From an uncultured Prevotella sp. (GTDB taxonomy: Bacteria > Bacteroidota > Bacteroidia > Bacteroidales > Bacteroidaceae), in NCBI GenBank assembly GCA_934256705.1, contig CAKQPF010000060.1, positions 1 through 20,466 of the forward strand: a stretch of 20,466 nt of DNA, given 5' to 3'. Below the pieces are notes generated by a model that searched no databases, was not told the origin of the DNA, and was given only the letters and a program-made list of their open reading frames with translations. Numbering within the stretch: position 1 is the first letter of the stretch; every line of letters starts with the position of its first letter. The translations under genes were made by a program, and so were the position numbers. This document shows, piece after piece, positions 6,624-14,965 of the stretch.

Positions 6624-7826
6624 TTATTCGTCAACACGTCCAGGATAAGCCTCAAGCGCCTTGCGAAGAACAATAAGGGCACGCTCAAGGTCCTCTTTCT
6701 TCAATACGTATGCTATGCGGACCTGATTGATTCCGGCACCGGGAGTGGTGTAGAAACCTGCAGCAGGAGCCATCATCACCGTCTCGCCTTCATATTCAAA
6801 GCTTTCCAGACACCAGCGGCAGAATTTCTCGGAGTCATCGACCGGAAGCTTCGCCACTGTGTAGAAAGCGCCCATAGGAATTGGAGAATACACGCCGGGG
6901 ATGCGGTTAAGACCGTCAATAAGCACCTTTCTGCGCTCCACATATTCATCATACACGTCACGATAGTATTCCTCCGGCGCATCAAGTGAAGCCTCTGCCA
7001 CGATCTGACCGATGAGAGGAGGAGACAGGCGCGCCTGGCAGAATTTCATCACCGCAGCCCTCACTTCCTTGTTCTTCGTGATAAGAGCGCCAATACGTAT
7101 TCCGCACTCGGAGTAACGCTTTGACACGGAATCGATAAGGATGACATTATCCTCTATTCCTTCAAGGTGGCAGGCGGAAATATAAGGGGAACCTGTATAG
7201 ATATACTCTCGATAGACCTCGTCGGAGAAGAGATAAAGGTCATATTTCTTCACGAGATCACGAATCTGGTTCATCTCACGGCGGGTGTAAAGGTAACCTG
7301 TAGGATTGTTGGGGTTACATATCATTATGGCACGCGTGCGGGAATTGATGAGTTCCTCAAACTTCTCCACCTTAGGCAAGGAGAAACCTTCGTCGATGGT
7401 CGTGGCAATGGTGCGGATCTTTGCTCCCGCAGAGATTGCGAAAGCCATGTAGTTGGCATACGCAGGTTCCGGAACGATTATCTCGTCACCGGGATTGAGG
7501 CAAGCCAGGAAAGAGAAAAGGACAGCCTCCGAGCCTCCACTTGTGATGATGATGTCATCAGCATTGACATTGATGTGATACTTCTGATAATAGCCTACAA
7601 GCTTTTCCCTGTACGACTGATAACCCTGGGAAGGTGAATATTCGAGAATCGAACGGTCAATATTCTTCAAAGCGTCAAGACCGACCTGTGGCGTTGGAAG
7701 GTCCGGCTGACCGATATTCAGATGATATACTTTCACACCGCGCTTCTTTGCAGATGCAGCTAAAGGAGCGAGTTTTCTAATTGGAGATTCTGGCATCTCA
7801 TGGCCACGAATCGAAATCTCTGGCAT
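6624..7826 (-). CDS. Pyridoxal phosphate-dependent aminotransferase, class I/II
   Basis: The 400-aa protein is a fold-type I aminotransferase of the aspartate aminotransferase superfamily. Visible landmarks are SGGSEAVLF (PLP phosphate contacts, near residue 96), NPNNPTG (171-177), SDEVY with Asp202 for the pyridine nitrogen, the Schiff-base lysine in DSVSKRYS (Lys236), and GIRIG with Arg244. An Arg near the C-terminus (NQVRIAY) fits binding of the substrate carboxylate. It transfers an amino group between an amino acid and a 2-oxo acid in the cytoplasm. Substrate choice cannot be read reliably. Its start fits the perfect promoter at 7859-7889, leaving a leader of about 26 nt, and the permease gene follows 6 bp downstream. 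Confidence 0.93.
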   Translation of the reverse strand: MPEISIRGHEMPESPIRKLAPLAASAKKRGVKVYHLNIGQPDLPTPQVGLDALKNIDRSILEYSPSQGYQSYREKLVGYYQKYHINVNADDIIITSGGSEAVLFSFLACLNPGDEIIVPEPAYANYMAFAISAGAKIRTIATTIDEGFSLPKVEKFEELINSRTRAIMICNPNNPTGYLYTRREMNQIRDLVKKYDLYLFSDEVYREYIYTGSPYISACHLEGIEDNVILIDSVSKRYSECGIRIGALITKNKEVRAAVMKFCQARLSPPLIGQIVAEASLDAPEEYYRDVYDEYVERRKVLIDGLNRIPGVYSPIPMGAFYTVAKLPVDDSEKFCRWCLESFEYEGETVMMAPAAGFYTTPGAGINQVRIAYVLKKEDLERALIVLRKALEAYPGRVDE

Positions 7827-7858
7827 AGTAAATGAGTTTTATGATTACTTATGATGTG

Positions 7859-7889
7859 CAAAGGTAAAGAAAACATATCACCTGACAAA
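7859..7889 (-). promoter_or_regulatory. Promoter of the aminotransferase-permease operon
   Basis: On the minus strand TTTG (7889-7886), exactly 19 bp, then TACCTTTG (7866-7859) matches the Bacteroidetes consensus at every defined base. The start codon of the aminotransferase is 32 bp downstream. Confidence 0.88.
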
Positions 7890-7961
7890 ACAATCATATT
7901 TAAAATTTTATCATTGCACTAATAAAAATTCAAAAAAACATAGAATTACAAATATTTTTTC

Positions 7962-7969
7962 TAACTTTG
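7962..7969 (+). promoter_or_regulatory. -7 box of the DUF4494 gene
   Basis: TAACTTTG followed by CACTG, in AT-rich DNA, is a good -7 element. The -33 match is poor. The ATG at 8027 is 57 bp downstream. About 75 bp separate it from the divergent promoter at 7859-7889. Confidence 0.7.
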
Positions 7970-8026
7970 CACTGCGAAATCGTATTTTCTGCAAACAAAA
8001 CACATAAAATATAATCAAAAAATCAA

Positions 8027-8521
8027 ATGAGATCAAAGCAATCAGAATGGTTTGAAGTAAAAGTGCGTTACGACAAGATGAACGAGGAAGGTATTCCTAA
8101 GCCAATCACCGAGCAGTACGTCGTAGATGCCTTTACATTCACAGAAACGGAAAGTATCATCACAGAGGAAATGTCAACCTACATCGTGGGTGAATTCAAC
8201 ATCAAGGACATCAAGCCAGCAGCATACAAGGAAATCTTCTTTACCGACATGAATGCGGACGGATTCTGGTTCAAGACCAAATTGAAATTCATCACACTCG
8301 ATGAAAAGACCGGAAAGGAAAAGAGCCAATTCACCAATTATCTCGTTCAGGCCGCCACCCTTCCACAGGCCGTGAAGAACATTGAAGATGTCATGGGAAA
8401 GTCAACGATTGACTATCAGATAGCAAGCATTTCCGAAACAAAGATTCTCGACGTGTTCGAACATAATGCAAAGCCTCTGGCTGAACAGAAGAAGGACGAC
8501 AAACCTGAATACGAGGAATAA
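8027..8521 (+). CDS. DUF4494 domain-containing protein
   Basis: The 164-aa protein matches DUF4494, a Bacteroidetes family without a known role. Typical segments are SEWFEVKVRYDKMNEEG near the N-terminus, TEQYVVDAFTFTETESIITEE, KPAAYKEIFFTDM, WFKTKLKFITLDEKTGKEK and DYQIASISETKILDVFEHN. It has no signal peptide or membrane segment, so it should be cytoplasmic. The family often sits next to the YggS gene, as here, where a 14-bp hairpin occupies the 145-bp gap. Function cannot be inferred beyond this linkage to PLP homeostasis. Confidence 0.9.
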   Translation: MRSKQSEWFEVKVRYDKMNEEGIPKPITEQYVVDAFTFTETESIITEEMSTYIVGEFNIKDIKPAAYKEIFFTDMNADGFWFKTKLKFITLDEKTGKEKSQFTNYLVQAATLPQAVKNIEDVMGKSTIDYQIASISETKILDVFEHNAKPLAEQKKDDKPEYEE

Positions 8522-8596
8522 CCGCACACTCTCCCACTCTCCTGGCGTGTCGGGCGACACTGCATTTCAGGAAATGGCTGAGCATAACCAGACAAG

Positions 8597-8636
8597 GCAT
8601 TGGATGACAACATCTTGCATATTGTCATTCCAATGC
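8597..8636 (+). terminator. Long hairpin between DUF4494 and yggS
   Basis: GCATTGGA and TGACAA pair with TTGTCA and TCCAATGC around an 11-nt loop, giving 14 bp with a single bulged T. It lies 76 bp after the DUF4494 stop and 30 bp before the yggS start. No U-tract follows, so it could be a terminator, an attenuator or an RNA-processing site. A smaller hairpin (GTGTC...GACAC) lies at about 8548-8561. Confidence 0.55.
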
Positions 8637-8652
8637 TTACATACAACTTATT

Positions 8653-8660
8653 TATATTTG
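8653..8660 (+). promoter_or_regulatory. Possible -7 box of yggS
   Basis: TATATTTG fits TAnnTTTG and ends 6 bp before the ATG at 8667, but no TTTG is found at the right distance upstream. If used, it would give a nearly leaderless message downstream of the hairpin at 8597-8636. Confidence 0.35.
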
Positions 8661-8666
8661 ATAACC

Positions 8667-9338
8667 ATGTATCCAGTCAAAGAAAACCTGAAAAAGACAA
8701 AGGAAACCCTTGCAGAGGGAGTAAAGCTCGTAGCCGTAAGCAAATTCCATCCCAAGGAGTATATTGAGGAAGCGTATGCCGTAGGTCAAAGAATATTTGG
8801 AGAGAGCCGCGAACAGGAACTTAGAACCAAGCACACTGAACTGCCCGAAGACATCCGCTGGCACTTCATAGGGCACCTGCAGACCAACAAGGTCAAAGCT
8901 ATCGTGCCTTACGTTTCAATGATCGAAACCATAGACTCGCTGCGCCTGCTCAAGGAAGTAAACAAGCAGGCTGAGAAAATAGGCAGGACCATCGATGTCC
9001 TTCTCGAACTTCACATCGCCAAAGAGGAAACCAAAAGCGGAATGACACCGGAAGAATGGCGCGAACTGCTCGCTGAAGGCGAATGGAAAGACTTTCACAA
9101 CGTACGCATCTGCGGCATCATGATGATGGCAAGCAATGTGGATGACCAGGAGCAGATAAGGTCCGAATTCCTTGAAGCCGCGGCATTCTTCAATGAAATC
9201 AAGGCTGAATACTTCGCTGATGACCCTTATTTCACAGAACGTTCTTACGGAATGAGCGACGACTACCTTATCGCCCAGCAATGCAGAAGCACGATGGTAA
9301 GAATCGGCACAAGCATCTTCGGCCCGAGAGTCTATTAG
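8667..9338 (+). CDS. yggS: YggS/PLPBP family pyridoxal phosphate homeostasis protein
   Basis: The protein is 223 aa when started at ATG 8667, the family's normal length. The frame is open upstream to 8466, but that part overlaps DUF4494 and the intergenic hairpin. It shows VKLVAVSKFHP with the PLP-binding Lys26, RIFGESREQEL, IRWHFIGHLQTNKVKAI, CGIMMMAS and near the end YGMSDDYLIA then RIGTSIFGPR, the phosphate-binding end of the TIM-barrel-like fold. Members bind PLP without a known reaction and keep free vitamin B6 and some amino acid pools in balance. The neighbouring DUF4494 gene is a common companion. Confidence 0.95.
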   Translation: MYPVKENLKKTKETLAEGVKLVAVSKFHPKEYIEEAYAVGQRIFGESREQELRTKHTELPEDIRWHFIGHLQTNKVKAIVPYVSMIETIDSLRLLKEVNKQAEKIGRTIDVLLELHIAKEETKSGMTPEEWRELLAEGEWKDFHNVRICGIMMMASNVDDQEQIRSEFLEAAAFFNEIKAEYFADDPYFTERSYGMSDDYLIAQQCRSTMVRIGTSIFGPRVY

Positions 9339-9412
9339 GAAAAACGATACGAATCCCACCTATAAAGCACATTGACATCAAACTTTAAGAGCACCAAGGC
9401 AACCCATTATTT

Positions 9413-12400
9413 TTGAAGAAGTTACTATCTACGACCATATGGACTTTGGTAGTCATCTACGCATTACTGATGATTACACTTCATATTCCTGTCTTCCAGG
9501 CGGGAATAGCTGATATTGTAGGGTCTGCTCTCGAAGACAAAATCGGAGCTGAGGTCGAAATAAAGCGGGTAAACCTCGGATTCCTCAACCGCATTGTAGT
9601 CGATGAACTCGTGGTCTTTGACAAAAACAATGAGAGAATGCTGAGAGTGCCAAGGCTTTCTGCAAAGATTGACGTGATAGACCTGATGCAGGGAAAGATA
9701 AATCTCTCTTCCGCCCAGCTGTTCGGCCTTGATGCCAATATCTACAAGAACAGTCCGGAGGACGACTACAATTTCCAGTTTGTCGTCGATTCCCTTTCTT
9801 CCAAAGACAACAAAGAGAAGAAGCCTTTCGACCTTCACATCAGCTCGCTCGTCATCCTGAATGGAAAAATCAAGCACAATCTGTGCTACGAGCCGATGAA
9901 ATCGGGAAAATTCGACGCAAGCCATCTGGATGTCAGCCGATTTTCCAGCCACATCATACTTTACAAAATCACTGAAGACAGTCTTGACATCAACGTCAAG
10001 CGACTGTCTCTCAAGGAGTCATGTGGACTCAACATCAGCAATCTTGCCCTACGTATGAAGATGGGCAAGGGCGATGTACGTATCAGTGATTTCTCTCTTG
10101 CCACTGACAAAAGCGAGATTTCTGTCCCTCACCTATCAGTTTCCTATCGTCTGGAAAACAAGAAACTGCAGGAAAAGAGCCTTGACGCAAGCGTAAAAGC
10201 TGAGATAAAGTCCTTGGCTCTAAGCGAAGTCGGACTGTTCATGCCTTATCAGCTCAACAGTTTTCCCGTAATCCGTGGTTTCATCGACGCACAATGCAAG
10301 AACGGAAACGCCACGTCGAGCATCTTCCTTGATGCAAGCGACAAGTCTTTCCTCATCAATGCGAAAGCGGAATGCAGGCACATCATCAGCAATCCTGAAT
10401 GGAAAGCTGACAGACTCTCCCTTCTTGCCTCCGGAGGCATTATCTCAAAGATTGACGGCATCACCAGGTTACCAGCGCAGATTCTGGCTCTTGGAGATGT
10501 AAGAATAAGCGGAAGATGTGCCGGAACAAAGCATTCCGCACTCTTCGACGGAGAGATCGTCACGAGCGAATGCGGCAACGTCGAACTATCCGGTTCATTC
10601 GACAATGGAGAAATCGAGGCAAAGGCAAAGACTTCTTCTATTTCCTTGGGTAAAATCCTGTCAGCCAACGACATCGGAAACGTAGCCGCCGAGATCGAAG
10701 GCAAAGCGAAAATAGAGGACAAAAAACTGTCAAACGCAAGCATCAAGGCCAATTTTGACAGATTTGAATACAAGGGCTACCCATACTCCAACATCAATAT
10801 CGACGGTACTTTCGACAAAGGCACTGTAGCCGGCTCTTTAGATGCAAACGACCCCAATGTGGTTCTCAGCATTACAGGGCAGACTTCACTGTCTGACGCC
10901 ATCAAGAGCGTCAACGCCTCCATCAACGCCGAGCAAATCAACCTTGCCCCTCTCAACCTGATAAAGGGCTGCAGAGAGGCTAATGTCAGTTTTTCTTCCG
11001 AGATAGACTTGAAAGGCAGCAACATTGATGACCTTACAGGAAAACTGGCACTCCACCGGATATTCTTCCACGGTGCGCTGGACGACAAGACCATTGTGGA
11101 GAACGACATAAACATTGATGAAATAACGCTCTCTTCCTTCTTTGGAAACAAAGGCAGGGAACTGTCCCTTACAAGCGATTTCGCTGACATTTCGATAAAA
11201 GGGCAGTACAGGATCTCGACATTGAAGAACAGCATCCTCAATCTTCTCAAAAGCCATCTGCCTTCCATCTCCATACAGAAAGCAGACCCGCACATACGCA
11301 ACAACTATCTGATAAATGCAGAGATAAGGTCTGCTTACCTTGCCAAAAGATTCCTTGGCGTGGACGTCACGACACAGAAGCCCCTCACACTGAACGGCTA
11401 TGTCAACGACTTCGCCCAGCAGGCAGACATCTATTGCAGCGCCCCCTCCCTGTATCTATACGGAAAGCAGATAGACAATCTCAAATTACTGGTCTGGACT
11501 CCCGAGCAATCACTGCGCTCCAACATCAATTTCACATTGAGGAATGCAGGCAAAAGCCCGCTTGCCATAATCCTTGAGTCTGACGCCAGGAATGACATCC
11601 TGACGACTTCACTGTCCTGGGACAACCACCAGAAAGAGGAATTCAGCGGACAACTCAACACCGTGGCACGCTTTTCGTCTCCATACAACGGCTCTTCCTT
11701 CGCAAAAGTGAGCATCAGTCCCTCCAACATCCATGTCGGGGACAGCATCTGGAGACTCCACTCCAGAGACATAATCTATTCCGACAGCAAGCTCTCGGTG
11801 GATCATTTCTCTGTGGAAAACTCCGACCAGCACATCTACATCAACGGCGTTGCCTCAAAGCATTCTTCCGACTCTCTCGCCGTTGACCTCAAGAATGTGG
11901 ACGTCGCTTACATCATGAACCTCATCAACTTCCACTCTGTCGAGTTTGGCGGCATTGCCACCGGACACTTGACAGGGCACAGCCTGCTTTCCACACCGGA
12001 AGCCCACGGACATCTCGACGTGAAAGGGTTCCTCTTCGAAGAAGGACATCTGGGAGATTTCCACGCAGATGTAGTGCTCAACAATGAGGACAAACAGCTC
12101 GACATCAAGGCCTTCACAGAGGAAAGAGGTGACAGAATCATGGACATCACCGGTTTCGTCTCACCTCAACGGTCAGGCCTTGACCTCGCGATAAAGGCAG
12201 AGAAAGTCCCACTGGAGTTCATGCACTCTTATTGCAGCAGTTTCATGGAGGACATCGATGCGAGAGGAAAAGGCGACATCAGAGTCTTCGGTCCGTTCTC
12301 AGGCATCAATCTCACGGGACAGATCGTAGCCAATGGCGCGCTGACAGTGTCTTCCCTCAACTGCCGTTACGAGCTCCGCAACGACACGATCACATTCGTG

Positions 12401-13828
12401 CCGGACGACATGAGGTTGGTCAACCAGCCCATTTACGACAAGCATGGCAATATAGCCTACTTCACAGGCGGACTGCATCATCACAACCTGTCACGGATGA
12501 CATACGATTTTGACATCAAGGCAAAGAAATTCCTGTGCTATGATTTCAAGGAATTCGGCGACAACAGCTTCTATGGCACAGCCATCCTGACGGGAAACTG
12601 CAGGATAACAGGCCGGAACAGCGAACTGACATTCGACGTGAACGGTGACGTGGAGCCCGGAAGCTCCATGGTCTATAACGCCACAAGCCCTGACGCACTG
12701 TCAAAGCAGGAGTTCATCACATGGAATTCCGCAGCCAGGAAGCATGAAATGCAAATGGATTCCCTATCCGGCAAGCATGCCGCCAGCGATGGAAAGGAAG
12801 AGGACGTGCGCACCAACATGCGCATGAATTTCCTTGTCAACGTCACACCGGATGCCACGCTGAAGGTGCTGATGGACGCGCAGACTGGCGACTGCATCGA
12901 CCTGCACGGCACTGGAGTACTGAGAGCCAGCTATTACAACAAGGGCAAGTTCGACCTCTTCGGCAACTATCTCATCAACAACGGCACCTACAAACTGACT
13001 ATCCAGAATGTAGTCCACCGCAACTTCGACTTCCTCAGCGGCGGTTCCATCAATTTCGGAGGCGACCCTTACGATGCAGCCCTCGCACTGAAGGCACGCT
13101 ACACCCTGAACAGCGTTTCACTGTCCGACCTCAACATCGGCAATTCCTTCTCCAGCAACAACATCAGAGTGGACTGCCTCATGGACATCACCGGAACGCC
13201 GGGCGCTCCTGTCGTGACCTTCAATCTGGAGCCACACACCAACAACACCGACGTGAAGCAGATGATCTACTCTCTCATCAACAGTGAGGAGGAAACGAAC
13301 CAGCAGGTCCTCTACCTTCTTTCCGTAGGAAGATTCTATGCACAGACAGGCAATAACGCCGCAGCGATGGATGCAAGAGGCAACAATCAGACCACCCTTG
13401 CCATGCAGAGCATTCTCAGCGGTACGCTCAGCCAGCAGATGAACAACATACTCAGCAAATTCGTGAACAGCAACAACTGGAACTTCGGTGCCAACATCTC
13501 CCCTGGCGACGAAGGCTTCAACAATGCGGAATACGAAGGTCTGCTCAACGGCTCGCTGCTCAACAACCGACTTCTCATCAACGGACAGTTCGGTTATCGT
13601 GACAATGCCGCCACTGCCACACAGGGCTTTATCGGTGACTTCGACGTCCGTTACCTCCTGCTCCCCAACGGCAACCTTGCCATAAGAGTCTATAATCAGA
13701 CCAACGACCGGTATTTCACCAAGAATGCACTCAACACGCAGGGACTCGGACTCATCATAAAGCATGACTTCAATTCATGGAGAGACATGATCAGACGCAA
13801 GAACAGAAAAGCAAAGGTCACGAAATAG
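9413..13828 (+). CDS. tamB: TamB-family translocation/assembly protein (DUF490)
   Basis: This 1471-aa protein has one N-terminal membrane anchor (residues 1-29), then AsmA/DUF490-like material. Repeated beta-strand segments fill residues 30-1030 and a conserved C-terminal TamB domain lies about 1060-1450, with GTGVLRASYYNKGKFDLFGNY, FLSGGSINFGGDPYDA and ITGTPGAPVVTFNLEP as landmarks. Such proteins form long periplasmic bridges; in proteobacteria TamB works with TamA in outer-membrane protein or lipid transport. No TamA-like gene is in view. The start is TTG at 9413: a stop in the same frame at 9386 leaves it as the only usual start, and it gives the natural MKKLLSTTIW end. The gap to yggS is 74 bp with no strong promoter, so it may be in the same operon. 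Confidence 0.93.
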   Translation: MKKLLSTTIWTLVVIYALLMITLHIPVFQAGIADIVGSALEDKIGAEVEIKRVNLGFLNRIVVDELVVFDKNNERMLRVPRLSAKIDVIDLMQGKINLSSAQLFGLDANIYKNSPEDDYNFQFVVDSLSSKDNKEKKPFDLHISSLVILNGKIKHNLCYEPMKSGKFDASHLDVSRFSSHIILYKITEDSLDINVKRLSLKESCGLNISNLALRMKMGKGDVRISDFSLATDKSEISVPHLSVSYRLENKKLQEKSLDASVKAEIKSLALSEVGLFMPYQLNSFPVIRGFIDAQCKNGNATSSIFLDASDKSFLINAKAECRHIISNPEWKADRLSLLASGGIISKIDGITRLPAQILALGDVRISGRCAGTKHSALFDGEIVTSECGNVELSGSFDNGEIEAKAKTSSISLGKILSANDIGNVAAEIEGKAKIEDKKLSNASIKANFDRFEYKGYPYSNINIDGTFDKGTVAGSLDANDPNVVLSITGQTSLSDAIKSVNASINAEQINLAPLNLIKGCREANVSFSSEIDLKGSNIDDLTGKLALHRIFFHGALDDKTIVENDINIDEITLSSFFGNKGRELSLTSDFADISIKGQYRISTLKNSILNLLKSHLPSISIQKADPHIRNNYLINAEIRSAYLAKRFLGVDVTTQKPLTLNGYVNDFAQQADIYCSAPSLYLYGKQIDNLKLLVWTPEQSLRSNINFTLRNAGKSPLAIILESDARNDILTTSLSWDNHQKEEFSGQLNTVARFSSPYNGSSFAKVSISPSNIHVGDSIWRLHSRDIIYSDSKLSVDHFSVENSDQHIYINGVASKHSSDSLAVDLKNVDVAYIMNLINFHSVEFGGIATGHLTGHSLLSTPEAHGHLDVKGFLFEEGHLGDFHADVVLNNEDKQLDIKAFTEERGDRIMDITGFVSPQRSGLDLAIKAEKVPLEFMHSYCSSFMEDIDARGKGDIRVFGPFSGINLTGQIVANGALTVSSLNCRYELRNDTITFVPDDMRLVNQPIYDKHGNIAYFTGGLHHHNLSRMTYDFDIKAKKFLCYDFKEFGDNSFYGTAILTGNCRITGRNSELTFDVNGDVEPGSSMVYNATSPDALSKQEFITWNSAARKHEMQMDSLSGKHAASDGKEEDVRTNMRMNFLVNVTPDATLKVLMDAQTGDCIDLHGTGVLRASYYNKGKFDLFGNYLINNGTYKLTIQNVVHRNFDFLSGGSINFGGDPYDAALALKARYTLNSVSLSDLNIGNSFSSNNIRVDCLMDITGTPGAPVVTFNLEPHTNNTDVKQMIYSLINSEEETNQQVLYLLSVGRFYAQTGNNAAAMDARGNNQTTLAMQSILSGTLSQQMNNILSKFVNSNNWNFGANISPGDEGFNNAEYEGLLNGSLLNNRLLINGQFGYRDNAATATQGFIGDFDVRYLLLPNGNLAIRVYNQTNDRYFTKNALNTQGLGLIIKHDFNSWRDMIRRKNRKAKVTK

Positions 13829-13842
13829 GTTGTCGGTTGAAT

Positions 13843-13896
13843 GAACAAACAACTAAACAACTAAACAACCAGACAACAAAACAACAAAACAACAAG
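13843..13896. repeat. AAC-rich minisatellite, left arm
   Basis: Short units such as AACAACTA and AACAACAAA are repeated imperfectly. Its part 13863-13885 is the exact reverse complement, over 23 bases, of 14039-14061, so the two arms face each other across the hairpin array. It begins just after the tamB stop. Similar units are found at 16675-16707 and 17738-17770 on the opposite strand. Confidence 0.85.
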
Positions 13897-13898
13897 AT

Positions 13899-13990
13899 TT
13901 GGCTGGAAGCCAATACCGAGCGAAGCGAGAGTAACCCGGGACGAAGTCTCGGGATTATAACCGCATGATAAGCGGCTGTCTGGAAGACAG
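13899..13990. repeat. Array of five small hairpins, four with GAA/GGA loops
   Basis: Five stem-loops follow each other with 0-7 nt between them. They are 13899-13913 (6-bp stem, loop GGA), 13917-13929 (GC closing pairs, tandem G-A mismatches, loop GAA), 13935-13953 (8-bp stem with one G-T pair, loop GAA), 13961-13975 (CCGC/GCGG, loop of seven) and 13976-13990 (6-bp stem, loop GGA). Trinucleotide GNA loops are known to give unusually stable DNA hairpins, d(GCGAAGC) being the classic case and present here. Both outermost units continue with the same (A)TACC tail, suggesting duplication. It is flanked by the inverted GTT/AAC arms. Confidence 0.85.
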
Positions 13991-14030
13991 TACCAAACTT
14001 ACGGAAACATCAACGGATAAAAATACTATG

Positions 14031-14115
14031 GTTGTCTGGTTGTTTTGTTGTCTGGTTGTTTTGTTAAATGATCAAATAACAAAACAACTAAACAACTAAA
14101 CCACAAAACAACTAA
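14031..14115. repeat. GTT/AAC-rich minisatellite, right arm with internal hairpin
   Basis: GTTGTTTTGTT at 14055-14065 and AACAAAACAAC at 14078-14088 make an 11-bp stem around a 12-nt spacer. The left half (14039-14061) is the reverse complement of the left arm. The composition matches the other members of this repeat family in the window. Confidence 0.85.
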
Positions 14116-14180
14116 ATCCATTGATATTTCATTCCATCACAAGTCAAGGAAAGCGGCAAGTCGGAAAAACTCTCTCTGGG

Positions 14181-14250
14181 GCGTTGAAACATCCGCAGTC
14201 AGAGACTGCCACAAAATGCTTGCGGAATGTGTCTGACTGCGGATTAACGC
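14181..14250. repeat. 13-bp perfect inverted repeat with competing inner hairpin
   Basis: ATCCGCAGTCAGA (14191-14203) is exactly inverted at 14232-14244, extended by GCGTT/AACGC (14181-14185, 14246-14250) after a 5-nt bulge. Inside it, GCAGTC-AGA-GACTGC (14195-14209) can form a rival 6-bp hairpin. It stands between convergent tamB and the minus-strand block, 27 bp past the end of the latter, so a bidirectional terminator is plausible. It could equally be part of an element end. Confidence 0.75.
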
Positions 14251-14276
14251 AAAGAAATAGGGTTTGACTTATTGAA

Positions 14277-14438
14277 TTAGAGGAACGGCATTATCGAGAA
14301 ACGACAGCCGTAAAGCGGTGCTGCGCTGAACTTTGCATCGAATTCGAGCGTGTCGATGATTGCGTTCTTGACCTTCATGCGGTCATCGCAGTCGCCGCCT
14401 GTGACGGTGAGGAGGTATCTTCTTGTCTTCATATTCAT
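14277..14438 (-). CDS. Small protein, 53 aa, unknown function
   Basis: A 53-codon frame starts at ATG 14438 (or 14432) and ends at TAA 14277. The product begins MNMKTRRYLLTVTGGDCDD and ends in CRFSIMPFL. It is compact, basic at the N-terminus, with no membrane segment. It lies 12 bp after the DUF5675 gene on the same strand and shows coding-like codon use, so it is probably the last gene of that transcript. I do not recognise the family. The close spacing and clean start support it, and the small size limits certainty. Confidence 0.65.
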   Translation of the reverse strand: MNMKTRRYLLTVTGGDCDDRMKVKNAIIDTLEFDAKFSAAPLYGCRFSIMPFL

Positions 14439-14450
14439 TTCGTTGGATTG

Positions 14451-14927
14451 TTATCGGATGGTAATCATCACTTCCTCGCCCTTGCGGTACGCTTCGTGCA
14501 TGGCATCGATGATCATCTGGACATACTTGCGTGAACTGAGCACCATGCCCGGCTTCGTGTTCTCGCCCACCAGAATGCAACCTTTGGTGTCCTTGGGCGT
14601 GTTGCCTTCATGGATCATTATGCCAATAAACCCAGGGACATTAAGCAGGAATGGACGCAAGGCCTTGAACTTGGATGACGGCAACATCCTTACGTGATAC
14701 ACTCCAGTAGGGATTGCGGTCGTGCCGTGTCTGTAGAGTTCCTTGGCAGTCTGCGTCAGCAGGGTGACTCGTCTCCATTCCGCGCCTTGGTCTGTCGCAC
14801 TGAGATTGATGTGCATTCCGCGGTCAACAGGCTCAAGGGTGTTGCAGAGCGGCTTGCTGTCGTTCAGATAGAGATTACCTATCGTGTAATCCTTCTTCTT
14901 GTATTTTCGTTCGATTGTTATTTTCAT
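14451..14927 (-). CDS. DUF5675 family protein (possible peptidoglycan-active enzyme)
   Basis: The 158-aa protein matches DUF5675, seen often in Bacteroidetes prophages and islands. Landmarks are YTIGNLYLNDSKPLCNTLEPVDRG, GTTAIPTGVYHVRM and VPGFIGIMIHEGNTPKDTKGC. His106 and Cys117 in IHEGN...DTKGCILVG recall the His...(S/T)xGC motif of L,D-transpeptidases, so a cell-wall role is an inference worth keeping. There is no signal peptide. In related BT4734/VirE-type modules this position is, as I remember, often held by an N-acetylmuramoyl-L-alanine amidase, which fits the same idea. It lies 64 bp downstream of the primase gene. The 46-bp repeat is in that gap. Confidence 0.82.
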   Translation of the reverse strand: MKITIERKYKKKDYTIGNLYLNDSKPLCNTLEPVDRGMHINLSATDQGAEWRRVTLLTQTAKELYRHGTTAIPTGVYHVRMLPSSKFKALRPFLLNVPGFIGIMIHEGNTPKDTKGCILVGENTKPGMVLSSRKYVQMIIDAMHEAYRKGEEVMITIR

Positions 14928-14965
14928 TTTTTGTTCTTGTTCTTGTTTATTATGATTATAGGTGG

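Larger units (their letters stand above)
13829..14276. other. Gene-free, repeat-filled boundary region
   Basis: These 448 bp between the convergent ends of tamB and the 53-aa gene contain no credible gene. They hold inverted AAC/GTT-rich repeats, an array of small hairpins and a 13-bp inverted repeat, each listed separately. The rest, about 14116-14180, shows no structure I can name. Confidence 0.8.

Noticed and set aside
7167..7637. Plus-strand frame of 156 codons across the aminotransferase gene
   Set aside because: It is the shadow of the catalytic region of the aminotransferase on the other strand.
8466..8666. N-terminal extension of the YggS protein by 67 residues
   Set aside because: It would overlap DUF4494 and run through the intergenic hairpin; ATG 8667 gives the family's normal length.
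13118..13765. Minus-strand frame of 215 codons inside tamB
   Set aside because: It is antisense to the most conserved part of TamB and its protein has no recognisable pattern.
13843..14115. CRISPR array or tRNA cluster in the boundary region
   Set aside because: The AAC-rich units have no regular spacing, and the hairpins do not form a cloverleaf or carry tRNA consensus arms.
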